A DNA stretch of 64,000 nucleotides from positions 1 through 64,000 of the forward strand of contig PHDB01000010.1 in assembly GCA_002842495.1 (NCBI GenBank), read 5' to 3'. A program made the position numbers and the translations under genes. Under the pieces are notes generated by a model. It was not told the origin of the DNA and did no database searches. It saw only the letters and a list, made by a program, of their open reading frames with translations. Shown here in pieces: positions 1 to 8,849 of this stretch. The DNA comes from Bacteroidetes bacterium HGW-Bacteroidetes-6 (GTDB lineage: Bacteria > Bacteroidota > Bacteroidia > Bacteroidales > DTU049). Numbering within the stretch: the stretch's first letter is position 1; every line of letters begins with the position of its first letter.

Positions 1-2436
1 AGAGACATTTGCTGTTCCTGTGCATCCCGCAGCACTGGTCCCGGTGACAGTGTATGATGTTGTAGTAGCCGGATTTACCGAGATGCTGGTACCGCTGCCA
101 CCTGTACTCCAGTTGTAGGTTGAACCACCCGTTGCGCTCAGCGATGTGGTTTGCCCCGCACAAATAGCGGCCGGCGTAGCAGATGCAGTAACCGTAATAT
201 TCGGACTCTGTGTTACAGTAACTGTTGCGCTACCTGTACAACCAGCTGCGCTGGTTCCTGTAACAGTATAAGTTGTTGTTCCGCCAGGAGTTACAGTAAC
301 TGGCGTGCCAGTTGCACCACTACTCCATGAATAGGTAGATGCACCGGAAGCTGTTAATGAAGTACTTTGGCCCGGGCAAACCGATGCAGGCGAAGCCGAT
401 GCCATAACCGTAGGCAATGGATTTACTGTTACACTTACATTTCCCGACCCGGTGCAACCTGCTACAGTAGTTCCGGTTACTGTGTAGGTGGTTGTTGAAA
501 CAGGACTAACTGAAACTGAAGTACCAGAACCACCTGTACTCCAATTATAAGTACTTGCCCCCGAACCAGTTAATGTAGTGCTTTGACCTGCGCATATGGA
601 ATTAGGCGAAGCCGAAGCCGTAACAGTTGGACCAGCATTTACTGTTACAGTAACAGAAGCTGTTCCAATACAACCAGATGCATTTGTTCCGGTAACAGTA
701 TAGGTAGTTGTTGAACCAGGGGATACTGAAATGGATGAGTTTGTTCCACCGGTGCTCCACAAATAAGAAACAGCCCCAGATGCTGTAAGAGTTGAACTCT
801 GACCAGCGCAAATTGATGCTGGAGATGCTGAAGCAGAAATAACCGGCCCCGAAGTCACAACAACGGTAACCGTGGTATCGTATGAACAGCCAAAGTCATC
901 TGTAATGGTATAGGTGTATGTGTTTGTTCCAACAGCCGGAGGCGTAACAGTGACTGGATTTGTAGATGTTGTTACAAGACCAGGTCCCGACCATTGCTGC
1001 GTAGCCAATACGGGAGTAAATCCCCAAAGACTCGGATAGAGAGAGGGATTGAAGTTGATACCCCAACTAAAAATGTATCCATTGTCGGAACCCAAATGAT
1101 CAGTAACGGTAATAGTCCAACATCCATTTAATGGGCATCCCACAAGTGTACTCCAAGCTCCTTCGGGTGCATAATTTCCGGCTGGGATATAAGACATTGA
1201 AGAAACCAATGTGCCATCATTATCGGTATAAGAATATGTTGGTGGAGTGGCAGTTACAAGTGCTTCAATCGTTGTACCGGCACTAGGAGTGAAACAGTAA
1301 GTATATGGGTTTCCAGGCGTGAGTGAAGCATCGTCATCTACAGGTTCGCCAAGATTAACCCAACCTGTAGCAGGAGAGGTATATCCGTCGGTTAGTATTA
1401 TAGAACTGCCATTGGGACATGCTACTGAAATAGTAAGATCACCCCAATAAGAATGTTCAATATCCATACAAAGGCTAACAATATCTGATGCACTCGTTAC
1501 TGTTTGACCCAATGCAAAATCGGTGAAGCACAATTGTGTAGTGTATGAAACACCAGATCCATCTGGGAGAAACGTTGTACCTGCAAGTACTGCTCCTGTT
1601 GGTTGCGACCAGGGAGTCATATGAGGGCTTCCCGTGAGCGTTGATGTTTGACCAAGACAAATTGTGGCCGGATTGGCATTGGTTCCGGTAAAAGTGGGCG
1701 TTGTAGAAACCCGAACTTTAATATCAATATCATTGGTGCTTACACAGCCATTGATATCTGTGACAGTAAGATTAACATCGTAACCTCCACCGTTTGGATA
1801 TGTATGCGTAACGTTTTGTCCTGTTGCTGTAGTACCGTCACCAAAATCCCATAAAAAAGTAGAAGTTGCATTGCTTTGGGTATAACTGGTTCCATTTTGA
1901 GGATAAGTAGCAGAGCCACTAAAAGAAACCGTTTGCCCTTGACAAATGCTTATATATCCACCAACAGCAGCTGGTGTGGAACTACTGAAAACAGACAGAA
2001 TGCTTTGGCATGGAGTTGTACAGGAAATAGTTGCAGCCCAACCAGCGTATTGAAAAGAGCCATCGGAGTGGAATGCGAAAGTGAGACAACCAGATGCATT
2101 TGCCCCAGTTGCCTGAACTATTCCAAGCAAAGGAACATTGTTGTCGTACGATCCTAAACTCGGAGAGCCAGTATTTGGACCATCATAAACAGTCAAATAA
2201 TCGTAGTTAGCCTCCAAATCGAAAAGAGTGAAATTCAAAGTGACTTTAGAGCCAGCTACCGACGGACAAATGGTATAAATCAAATCCTGACTGGCGCTAT
2301 AGGTTGACGCACTTCCTCCATTGTCGTAAAAATTTCCACTACAAGTGGTAACTGTTCCGTTGGACATGTTGTATGTTTGCGAAAACAACGAAACTGAAAT
2401 AATAAAGGCGATAGAAAATAGTAAAAGTTTTTTCAT
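1..2436 (-). CDS. Large secreted multidomain adhesin, N-terminal 812 codons (runs off the left edge)
   Basis: This is an open frame of 812 codons with no stop before the window edge, so the C-terminus is missing. The ATG at 2436 opens a signal peptide (MKKLLLFSIAFIISVSLFSQ). A CUB-like domain follows (about residues 20-140, with the DYLTVYDG motif), then a PKD domain (WDFGDGT at about 205-211) and a proprotein-convertase P-like domain (about 270-470, GCWTITVTDHLGSDNGYIFSW). The rest is a tandem array of Ig-like repeats of 70-72 residues, each with a SICAGQ-type and a TTTYTVTGT-type motif; at least three and a half repeats lie in the window. Such proteins are normally exported by the type IX system and end in a sorting domain, which would lie outside the window. 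The gene starts 10 bases after 2447-2878 and is probably cotranscribed with it. The ligand is unknown. Confidence 0.88.
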   Translation of the reverse strand, partial: MKKLLLFSIAFIISVSLFSQTYNMSNGTVTTCSGNFYDNGGSASTYSASQDLIYTICPSVAGSKVTLNFTLFDLEANYDYLTVYDGPNTGSPSLGSYDNNVPLLGIVQATGANASGCLTFAFHSDGSFQYAGWAATISCTTPCQSILSVFSSSTPAAVGGYISICQGQTVSFSGSATYPQNGTSYTQSNATSTFLWDFGDGTTATGQNVTHTYPNGGGYDVNLTVTDINGCVSTNDIDIKVRVSTTPTFTGTNANPATICLGQTSTLTGSPHMTPWSQPTGAVLAGTTFLPDGSGVSYTTQLCFTDFALGQTVTSASDIVSLCMDIEHSYWGDLTISVACPNGSSIILTDGYTSPATGWVNLGEPVDDDASLTPGNPYTYCFTPSAGTTIEALVTATPPTYSYTDNDGTLVSSMSYIPAGNYAPEGAWSTLVGCPLNGCWTITVTDHLGSDNGYIFSWGINFNPSLYPSLWGFTPVLATQQWSGPGLVTTSTNPVTVTPPAVGTNTYTYTITDDFGCSYDTTVTVVVTSGPVISASASPASICAGQSSTLTASGAVSYLWSTGGTNSSISVSPGSTTTYTVTGTNASGCIGTASVTVTVNAGPTVTASASPNSICAGQSTTLTGSGASTYNWSTGGSGTSVSVSPVSTTTYTVTGTTVAGCTGSGNVSVTVNPLPTVMASASPASVCPGQSTSLTASGASTYSWSSGATGTPVTVTPGGTTTYTVTGTSAAGCTGSATVTVTQSPNITVTASATPAAICAGQTTSLSATGGSTYNWSTGGSGTSISVNPATTTSYTVTGTSAAGCTGTANVS
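228..830 (-). repeat. Tandem Ig-like coding repeats, about 210-216 bp period
   Basis: Within the adhesin, the motif (S/A)(I/V)C(A/P)GQ recurs every 72, 72 and 70 residues. The repeats are alike in protein and partly in DNA, and they continue to the window edge. They are coding repeats and not a CRISPR array. Confidence 0.8.
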
Positions 2437-2446
2437 ATTCACAACT

Positions 2447-2878
2447 TTACAATTTGCGGTATTCATTAAATCCCTCAGTGATTTCGGAGTGACTTTTTAT
2501 TATAAGTAGCTTTGAACAACCTGCAACCTTATAATAACCTCTTTCTTTTTTAATCACATAATCGTATGTCAACAGGTTAAAATGCTGCAATCCAGCACAA
2601 TTCAAATACGTCTGCAAAGCCATTTTCGTCTCACGATCAATTTTATACAAGAATGGATAATCTTGCAAGGTATTTTGCTTTTCTGTTGGAATATCCATAA
2701 TCTCCCAACCATGCTCAGTGAGATAATTCAAATATTCAATTCTATCAGGCGTAAGCTGACTTAACTCTGCTGAACTATAAACTTCACTCAAGAATTGATT
2801 CGGAGCAACAATATTTTGTCCCGACGAAGAAAACCCAAATGCTAGCACTATTAGCACTAATAATGCAACTACTTTCAT
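2447..2878 (-). CDS. Small secreted protein of unknown function, upstream of the adhesin
   Basis: The 143-residue product has a clear signal peptide (MKVVALLVLIVLAFGFSSSG, then QNIV). The mature part is about 120 residues, with two cysteines (one in NCAGLQ, one in AGCSK) that could form a disulfide. No family is recognised. It ends 10 bases before the ATG of the large adhesin on the same strand and has its own TAnnTTTG element 20 bases before its ATG. The same layout of a small secreted protein followed by a PKD-type adhesin occurs again at 3064-6291. An accessory role for the adhesin is therefore plausible, but this is inferred from position only. Confidence 0.75.
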   Translation of the reverse strand: MKVVALLVLIVLAFGFSSSGQNIVAPNQFLSEVYSSAELSQLTPDRIEYLNYLTEHGWEIMDIPTEKQNTLQDYPFLYKIDRETKMALQTYLNCAGLQHFNLLTYDYVIKKERGYYKVAGCSKLLIIKSHSEITEGFNEYRKL

Positions 2879-2898
2879 AATAATCCCGTTTTAATCTT

Positions 2899-2906
2899 CA
2901 AAAATA
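2899..2906 (-). promoter_or_regulatory. Bacteroidota -7 box, TATTTTTG
   Basis: The element reads TATTTTTG on the minus strand, 20 bases before the ATG of 2447-2878. It fits the TAnnTTTG consensus and lies just after the terminator that closes the upstream module. Confidence 0.55.
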
Positions 2907-3015
2907 CAATATTAAATTTATTTTCAACAAGACTAAGACTGTTTTTTAGTGAAAATGTTTAATTTCATATCCCAATAAACACTATGTGATTATCTATATA
3001 CTTAAAAATAAATAA

Positions 3016-3046
3016 AATAGGCCTGTAAATCAATTACAGGCCTATT
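3016..3046 (-). terminator. Intrinsic terminator of the 3064-5766 gene
   Basis: A perfect 13-bp inverted repeat (3016-3028 with 3034-3046) has a 5-base loop and is flanked by A/T-rich tracts, with a T-rich tract on the minus-strand exit side. It starts 18 bases after the stop codon and separates the two adhesin modules. Confidence 0.85.
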
Positions 3047-3063
3047 AAAAAATAAATATTTTC

Positions 3064-5766
3064 CTAATGGATTAACACTACGGTATCGTAGAAGTAGTTT
3101 TTTGTTCCATCAGAAGCATTTACCCAGACGCGTACTGCATAAACGCCTGGAATAGCCTCACTCCCATCTGGCATATTGCCATCCCAACCTTTGTTTACAT
3201 CATGCGTTATAAACACCAATTTACCCCAGCGATCGTATATTCTCATTTGAAAAGTATTTACATCCCATCCGATTCCAAATGGAATAAACATATCGTTTAG
3301 CTCATCGCGATTAGGCGAAAAACTATTTGGAAGATAGAATGTGAATGTTGGCTTTATCTGGACAGTAGCAGATGTGGAGTCGGTACAACCATTGCTGTTT
3401 TTTACAATTAAAGTTACGGTAAAGGTGCCTGTACTTTGATAAGTGTAACTTGGATTTTGCATCGATGAATTATCACCTGTTCCCGGTTCACCAAAATCCC
3501 ACCACCAGGTGTTTGCTCCGCTTGATTGATCGATAAATTGAATATAGGGATTGTCTTCTCCTGCAATAGTAGGATTTGCAACAAATGACGCATCGGGATA
3601 TGACGCTACATCAATATAATTGTTAATTGTAACAGAATTTGGACAACCGTCGTTTGAAGTCACACCTAAAGTGACATTGTATAATCCGGAGGTTAAATAT
3701 GTGTGATTTGGATTCTGAGAAGTTGAAGTTTGTCCATCGCCAAATTGCCAATCCCATGAAGAAATGGAAGCTGCTGAAATACCTTGGAATTGAACCGTTA
3801 CAGGAACACATCCTGCAAGAGGGTTCCCGGAAAAGCTTACATCCGGAATTGGAGATACAGTAACTGTTGTGCTTGCACTACCGGTGCATCCTGTTGCATC
3901 TGTGCCTGAAACAGTATAATTAGTTGTTGTTAGTGGTGTTTGTGTAATTGTAGCTGTCAAATCACCGGTGCTCCATTCGTAATCTACACCCGATCCTGTT
4001 GTAGATGCAGTAAGTATAATATCGTCGCCATCGCAAACCATTGGACTGGCAGGTGATATATTTACAACCAGATTAGTATTAACTGTTACTGTTACATTCG
4101 CAGTATTGCTGCAACTTGTTGCTGTATTTGTGCCAGTTACAGTATAAATTGTAGTTGAAAGAGGAGTAACATTGAATGTGTTTCCATTACCCAATCCATT
4201 ATCCCAAACATATGTGTCGGCTCCTGATGCGGAAATATCACTGGAACTATTTATACAAATAGATGAAGGGCTTGCAGTTGCAGAAACAGATGGCAAATCG
4301 TTAAATGTAACAATTACATCATCGCTACAAGTAAGTCCAAGACTGTTGGTGATTGTCCAGGTAAATGTATAGGCTCCTGCTAAAGGAACTGTAACGTCAG
4401 AGTTGGCATCACTTGCGTCAGTAAAAACAACTCCCGGATCTGTTGACGACCATGATGTATTGATATCTCCTACCTGTGTTATAGCCCCCATAGTAGCTGT
4501 AAGCCCACACAATGATTGGTCCGGCCCTGCATCTGCCGAACAATTATTACACGAAACCGGTGCCGTATAATCAAATGTCAACTGACAAGTTGGTGCGTCG
4601 GTAAAATAAGCAGTAATAGTATGTGTTGCCCCATCCGAATTGATGCCGGACAACGTATAGGAAAGCGGGCTTACAAATGGAGGATTGAACGTCTGCGAGT
4701 TGCCACCGTTGTCTGTTACAATTAATTGCCCAGTAGATGGCTGATCGTTGAAAACAATAACTCCATCTACGGAATAATCGTTTGTGACAGGGTCGCAGGC
4801 CGAAGCCAGGCCACTAAGGTTTGTCATATCACAAAACACAATATTACAATTTGTGGTTCCGGTTCCGCCTGTTTGAGTAAATGTAATGGTTCCTGCGGCT
4901 TGTGAATAATTAGTTATGCAAAGCATATAGTATTGACCCGACAAAGCCCCCAGTATATGGCATGTCTCGTAAGAAGCTGCATCAAAACTACAGTCAACTG
5001 TATTGCCACTTGGATAAAAAGAGGGACTGGTGGTATTGTTGGGGCATGAAGTGCAATTGGATGTCATACCAGCAGTGCAAGAGCCGGTGGCTGATGTGAA
5101 AGGGCCCCAGCATATAAAATCGATATCATTGCCGGTGGGAGATTCCATATATATAATGATGTCTCCCGGATTATCCACAAGCAAATAATACCAAACAGGA
5201 TCGGGTTGCGATCCCAAACATGCATAGTCGGGACCCGATTCTGCTGTTGAACCAACCATGAGTGGAAAGTTATAGGTTGTGCCGGTACAAAAAGGTGCAG
5301 CATCGCTGCAACCAACTGGCATATCGGAACACGAGACTGAGAGCGTCATTTGGTCGGAATTGGTTTGACAAGGATCAGGAATAACCCATAAAATATAGTC
5401 CATCTCTGTCAAAAGTATGGTGACAACTCCGGTAAATGTAGCCGTCCAAGTGATTTGGGATTGATCTCCGCAAAAATTGTCGTTGTAAGCCAACTCAGTT
5501 CCGCTGCATCCAGTTCCTTGAAAAAGAGTCAATTCAGTATCAAAATCTGTGTCACCACAGGTACTCCATGTGTATGTTAAGCCAGCAACAACATTAAATG
5601 TGGTGTAATTTCCCCCCGACATAGTTGTGCTTACAATTAATGTCTGATTTACATTTACAGATGTTGTTACTACCGGGTTATTTGTGCCGCAATTGGAGCA
5701 CTGCGAAAAACTTACGCGGACATTTACCAGGAACACGAAGAGCAAAAAAAAGTATATGTTTTTCAT
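3064..5766 (-). CDS. PKD-domain surface protein with type B T9SS sorting domain
   Basis: This 900-residue secreted protein begins with a signal peptide (about residues 1-21, ending SFSQ). Residues 22-130 form a cysteine-rich beta region. Two Ig-like repeats with TTTYTVTGT-like motifs follow, resembling those of the adhesin at 1-2436. Two PKD domains come next (DWQFGDGQT and WWWDFGEPGTGD). The last ~90 residues, with NSFSPNRDELNDMF, YDRWGKLVF and GWDG followed by PGVYAVRVW, are a type B (CHU_C-like) C-terminal domain, the signal for export and anchoring by the type IX system. Its gene starts 12 bases after 5779-6291, and a strong terminator follows it. The ligand is unknown. The type B tail is the most certain part of the call. 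Confidence 0.92.
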   Translation of the reverse strand: MKNIYFFLLFVFLVNVRVSFSQCSNCGTNNPVVTTSVNVNQTLIVSTTMSGGNYTTFNVVAGLTYTWSTCGDTDFDTELTLFQGTGCSGTELAYNDNFCGDQSQITWTATFTGVVTILLTEMDYILWVIPDPCQTNSDQMTLSVSCSDMPVGCSDAAPFCTGTTYNFPLMVGSTAESGPDYACLGSQPDPVWYYLLVDNPGDIIIYMESPTGNDIDFICWGPFTSATGSCTAGMTSNCTSCPNNTTSPSFYPSGNTVDCSFDAASYETCHILGALSGQYYMLCITNYSQAAGTITFTQTGGTGTTNCNIVFCDMTNLSGLASACDPVTNDYSVDGVIVFNDQPSTGQLIVTDNGGNSQTFNPPFVSPLSYTLSGINSDGATHTITAYFTDAPTCQLTFDYTAPVSCNNCSADAGPDQSLCGLTATMGAITQVGDINTSWSSTDPGVVFTDASDANSDVTVPLAGAYTFTWTITNSLGLTCSDDVIVTFNDLPSVSATASPSSICINSSSDISASGADTYVWDNGLGNGNTFNVTPLSTTIYTVTGTNTATSCSNTANVTVTVNTNLVVNISPASPMVCDGDDIILTASTTGSGVDYEWSTGDLTATITQTPLTTTNYTVSGTDATGCTGSASTTVTVSPIPDVSFSGNPLAGCVPVTVQFQGISAASISSWDWQFGDGQTSTSQNPNHTYLTSGLYNVTLGVTSNDGCPNSVTINNYIDVASYPDASFVANPTIAGEDNPYIQFIDQSSGANTWWWDFGEPGTGDNSSMQNPSYTYQSTGTFTVTLIVKNSNGCTDSTSATVQIKPTFTFYLPNSFSPNRDELNDMFIPFGIGWDVNTFQMRIYDRWGKLVFITHDVNKGWDGNMPDGSEAIPGVYAVRVWVNASDGTKNYFYDTVVLIH

Positions 5767-5778
5767 AATTCTCAGGAA

Positions 5779-6291
5779 TTAATTGTTTTGTTCATCTTCA
5801 ACAGACCTGTATTGCGGATTCAGTACATAAAACCTTCGCAATAATTCATTTCTGGCTATTGAAAATAGCAAATCGGACAGTTCACTATTTGCTCCAACCC
5901 GTAGGTAGGGAAGCTTCTGGTTAAAGGCATTGTTAATCATGATGTTATTGCGGAGCAAATAAATATTCAAAAACAACGAATCGGTAAGATCTGCTATTTC
6001 GAATTCGTCGATGTAAAATCCTTTGCCTGAGTTGTTAGTGTAGGAAATAATATTATCGATGTTCAACATCGATGAAACAACAAAACCATTTCCATCAAGG
6101 TAACTGAATGCAGAAAATAATACGAGATTCATTTTTTCCAAACTTCTGCTTAAATAGTCGGCTTTTGAAGGACTATCAACTCCGGAAATATGAATTTTCC
6201 AAGTGTGCCATTGCGTCCTGTCTGGAATTGTTTGAGCAAACAAAAAACATGTTTGAATCAGAAATGCAAAGACAATTAAAATTTTTTTCAT
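5779..6291 (-). CDS. Small secreted protein of unknown function, upstream of the PKD protein
   Basis: The 170-residue product has a signal peptide (MKKILIVFAFLIQTCFLFAQ). The stretch HISGVDSPSKADYLSRSLEK loosely recalls the beta-alpha start of small ferredoxin-like or heavy-metal-associated folds, but no cysteine pair is present, so metal binding is not claimed. It ends 12 bases before the ATG of the PKD protein and is probably cotranscribed with it. No family is recognised. The pairing mirrors 2447-2878 with the adhesin at 1-2436. Confidence 0.75.
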   Translation of the reverse strand: MKKILIVFAFLIQTCFLFAQTIPDRTQWHTWKIHISGVDSPSKADYLSRSLEKMNLVLFSAFSYLDGNGFVVSSMLNIDNIISYTNNSGKGFYIDEFEIADLTDSLFLNIYLLRNNIMINNAFNQKLPYLRVGANSELSDLLFSIARNELLRRFYVLNPQYRSVEDEQNN

Positions 6292-6534
6292 ATGGTCGTA
6301 TTTTTAACAAGCTGATGTAGATGAGGTGTGTTTTATTCCATTATTCAATAACCAAATAACCTGATAATCAGTATTTGATAATGAAAATACGAAATAGCTT
6401 AAAGCAAAATCTAAGGGCCTGTCTAGGCAGAGAATTACTGTATTTTGCAATTTTTCGCAAAATACTCTAATAATCCTTGACAGAATTGTCAGAAAAAACC
6501 CAGAATACATATATACTAATCCCCCTTAAGGATA
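6292..6534 (-). other. Non-coding leader with two inverted repeats
   Basis: About 240 bases separate the -7 box at 6535-6542 from the ATG at 6291. They hold a 9-bp perfect inverted repeat (6440-6448 with 6457-6465, 8-base loop) and a TGACA-n4-TGTCA palindrome (6478-6491). A 68-codon frame inside is judged spurious. The stretch may be a long 5-prime leader. Confidence 0.4.
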
Positions 6535-6542
6535 CAAATATA
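6535..6542 (-). promoter_or_regulatory. Candidate -7 box, TATATTTG
   Basis: TATATTTG on the minus strand fits the TAnnTTTG consensus. It would drive 5779-6291 through a leader of about 240 bases. The distance makes the call uncertain. Confidence 0.4.
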
Positions 6543-6552
6543 CATATTAATT

Positions 6553-8493
6553 TTAATCTGAGTCCGATAGAAATAAATTTAACTCGTTTTGCTGCTCTTC
6601 CCACACATGTAAACAGGTGTCTAATTCATCTTTATATTTTTTATACGTAGCTGTCAGATTTTCAATGTTTTCACCATTAGGCAGCGAGTCGGGATTCTCT
6701 AACAGACTTTCAATATTTGCAATTAATTTTTCCTTTTCGTCAATGTTTTTTTCAGTTTCTGCTACATTTTTTTCAAGTTTTCTTCTGACTTTTTCCCGCT
6801 CCTTGTTTTCCAAATACTGTAGCTTATTTACACTTAGTTCTTTTTCTTCGGACGATTGATTGTTTTTGATATTGTTTTGTAGTTCTTCGTTTTTGCGTCG
6901 ATCCATCAATTCGCTTATAGAATCGTCGATTTGGCGAATTTTATTTTCGCGGAATTCAAAAATTTTTGTGGTAAGCCCCGACAAAAAATCGCGATCGTGC
7001 GATACTATAATTAGCGTGCCATTAAAATGTAATAATGCATTTTTTAATACATCTTTAGCTGCCATATCAAGGTGGTTGGTTGGCTCGTCGAGCACCAAAA
7101 AATTAATAGGCTGAAGTAACATTTTTGCCAGAGCTAAACGTGTTTTTTCGCCACCCGATAATACCGACACCTTTTTTTCAATATCTTCCCCTCCAAACAA
7201 AAAACTTCCTAAAATGTTCCGGAGTTTTGGTCGTGTATCACTGTCTGCAATTTGTTCAAGTGTTTCGAATACCGTTAGGTTTCTATCGAGCTTTTCGGTC
7301 TGGTTTTGTGCAAAATAACCCAATAAAGCATTATGTCCTAACTTTAGCTCGCCATCGAAAGGAATATCTCCAACAATCATTTTTAGCAGAGTGGTTTTCC
7401 CTTGTCCATTCTGTCCGACTAGCGCAATGCGTTCGTTGCGGGCAATGATAAAATCGAAAGGATTGATTACTTTTTTTTCACCATACGATTTAGCTACATT
7501 TTTTGCCTCAACCACAATTTTACCACTTTCGCGTGCGGGCGAAAACCGAAAAACCATACGTGAATTGTCCGTTGAGTCAATACCTATATCGTCAAATTTC
7601 TGTAGCATTTTCACACGCGATTGAACCTGTTTGGCTTTGCTGGCTTTGTAGCGAAACCGCTCAACAAATGCTTCTATTTGTGCAATTTCTTTCTGCTGAT
7701 TTTTGAGCTCTGCATTCTGTAGTTCGATGCGTTGCATCCGAAGCTCAATATAATCGGAATATGCAGCAGGGTAATCGTAGAGTCTGCCTTGTTGTACTTC
7801 AATGGTGCGGCTTGTTACGTTGTCGAGCAGTACACGGTCATGGCTAACCAAAATAACGGCTCCTGGGTAACCCTGCAAATAGGATTCGAGCCATTGAATA
7901 CTTTCAATATCAAGGTGGTTGGTTGGTTCATCTAACAATAGCAGGTCAGGACGGCTCAGCAGCAATTTGGCAAGCTCAACTCGCATCTGCCAGCCGCCGC
8001 TGAATTCCGACATGGGTTTAAACATGTCGTTGCGCTCGAAACCAAGACCTTTCAATACTTTTTCGATGGCTTCACCATAATGCGAACCTCCCATCATGTT
8101 AAGTCTTTCAGTAATTTCATGAAGCCGCTCGGATAGTTTGGTGTATTCAACCGATTCGTAATCGGTACTAGCCAACATTGTTGCTGTTACTTTTTCCGAT
8201 TCGGCATTCAAACGGTGAAGTTCTTCAAAGGCCGTTTCAGCTTCTTCATAAACAGTTTTCGACGAAGTGAAGCTGCGTTCCTGAATTAGATAACCTACAG
8301 TTTTATCCTTAGGAAATGCAACTGAGCCCGAATAACTACGGTCGATTCCAGCCAATATCTTCATTAAGGTCGATTTTCCTGCCCCATTGCGACCAACCAG
8401 CCCAATGCGATCACGTGCATTTATCACAAAACCTATCCGATCGAACAAAATTCGCCCGGGAAACTCTACCAATAAATCATTTACCGAATACAT
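6553..8493 (-). CDS. ABC-F family ATPase (Uup/YheS-like)
   Basis: This soluble protein of 646 residues has two ABC ATPase domains and no membrane segments, which is the ABC-F plan. These proteins act on the ribosome, in translation or antibiotic protection. Domain 1 has Walker A GRNGAGKST, signature FSGGWQMRVELAK and Walker B LLLLDEPTNHLD. Domain 2 has GQNGQGKTT, LSGGEKTRLALAK and FLVLDEPTNHLD. A charged linker lies between them, and a coiled coil of about 100 residues forms the C-terminus. The start is placed at the ATG at 8493 (MYSVNDLLVEFPG), which matches the family start and follows a TATCTTTG box by 4 bases; a longer frame to 8538 is less likely. The exact subfamily is not resolved. Confidence 0.93.
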   Translation of the reverse strand: MYSVNDLLVEFPGRILFDRIGFVINARDRIGLVGRNGAGKSTLMKILAGIDRSYSGSVAFPKDKTVGYLIQERSFTSSKTVYEEAETAFEELHRLNAESEKVTATMLASTDYESVEYTKLSERLHEITERLNMMGGSHYGEAIEKVLKGLGFERNDMFKPMSEFSGGWQMRVELAKLLLSRPDLLLLDEPTNHLDIESIQWLESYLQGYPGAVILVSHDRVLLDNVTSRTIEVQQGRLYDYPAAYSDYIELRMQRIELQNAELKNQQKEIAQIEAFVERFRYKASKAKQVQSRVKMLQKFDDIGIDSTDNSRMVFRFSPARESGKIVVEAKNVAKSYGEKKVINPFDFIIARNERIALVGQNGQGKTTLLKMIVGDIPFDGELKLGHNALLGYFAQNQTEKLDRNLTVFETLEQIADSDTRPKLRNILGSFLFGGEDIEKKVSVLSGGEKTRLALAKMLLQPINFLVLDEPTNHLDMAAKDVLKNALLHFNGTLIIVSHDRDFLSGLTTKIFEFRENKIRQIDDSISELMDRRKNEELQNNIKNNQSSEEKELSVNKLQYLENKEREKVRRKLEKNVAETEKNIDEKEKLIANIESLLENPDSLPNGENIENLTATYKKYKDELDTCLHVWEEQQNELNLFLSDSD

Positions 8494-8497
8494 GCAG

Positions 8498-8505
8498 CAA
8501 AGATA
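8498..8505 (-). promoter_or_regulatory. -7 box TATCTTTG, 4 bases before the ABC-F ATG
   Basis: The element ends only 4 bases before the ATG at 8493. Initiation at the usual distance would give a leaderless or nearly leaderless message. Confidence 0.6.
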
Positions 8506-8697
8506 GAAAATAATGGGCGTTGAGTGAAGAGCTGGCAACTATCAGAATTTTTCGAGAAAGTCTTTGGAATTTATTTTGTTAAAAATATAATTAGTAAGGT
8601 GTTTATTGTTAGATGATTGGGGGTAAATTTGTGGTGTGACTTTATGGCGATCAAGTCTTGGGAAAATGTAAAAGTGCATATATCAGGTTATTGGATG

Positions 8698-8724
8698 TTT
8701 GTCAGTTGTCTGACAGATGACAAA
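8698..8724. promoter_or_regulatory. 27-bp interrupted palindrome, possible operator
   Basis: The sequence has the symmetric form TTTGTCA-nn-TGTC-n-GACA-nn-TGACAAA, with 22 of 27 positions in dyad symmetry. It lies between the divergent ABC-F and MerR genes in an otherwise featureless ~345-base gap. It could be an operator for the neighbouring MerR-type regulator or another factor. Confidence 0.4.
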
Positions 8725-8838
8725 CAGAATACCTGTAGCAATAGTTGCAATAATGCCTAATGTTGATTTGCTTTCAGCAAGGTTCGTCTCTAAATAGATG
8801 AATATTTGAAGCGGCGCTGTACTTTTACTCAAAATGTG

Positions 8839-8846
8839 TATTTTTG
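8839..8846 (+). promoter_or_regulatory. -7 box TATTTTTG before the MerR gene
   Basis: The element ends 3 bases before the ATG at 8850, the same nearly leaderless layout as the ABC-F, 48079 and 62781 genes. Confidence 0.55.
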
Positions 8847-8849
8847 TGC

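Noticed and set aside
6478-6491. The 14-base sequence TGACAGAATTGTCA also occurs at 13141-13154 inside sucA
   Set aside because: The second copy lies in the conserved sucA frame, so a shared regulatory function is unlikely; it is best treated as chance.
6304-6510. 68-codon frame on the minus strand with a box and a GGGGGA stretch upstream
   Set aside because: The translation shows no domain or credible membrane topology and it lies in the leader of 5779-6291. The box more likely serves that gene.
6553-8493. Second EttA
   Set aside because: The signatures and the C-terminal coiled coil fit another ABC-F group; the EttA-type LSGGERNRLHLA motif is only in 33833-35506.
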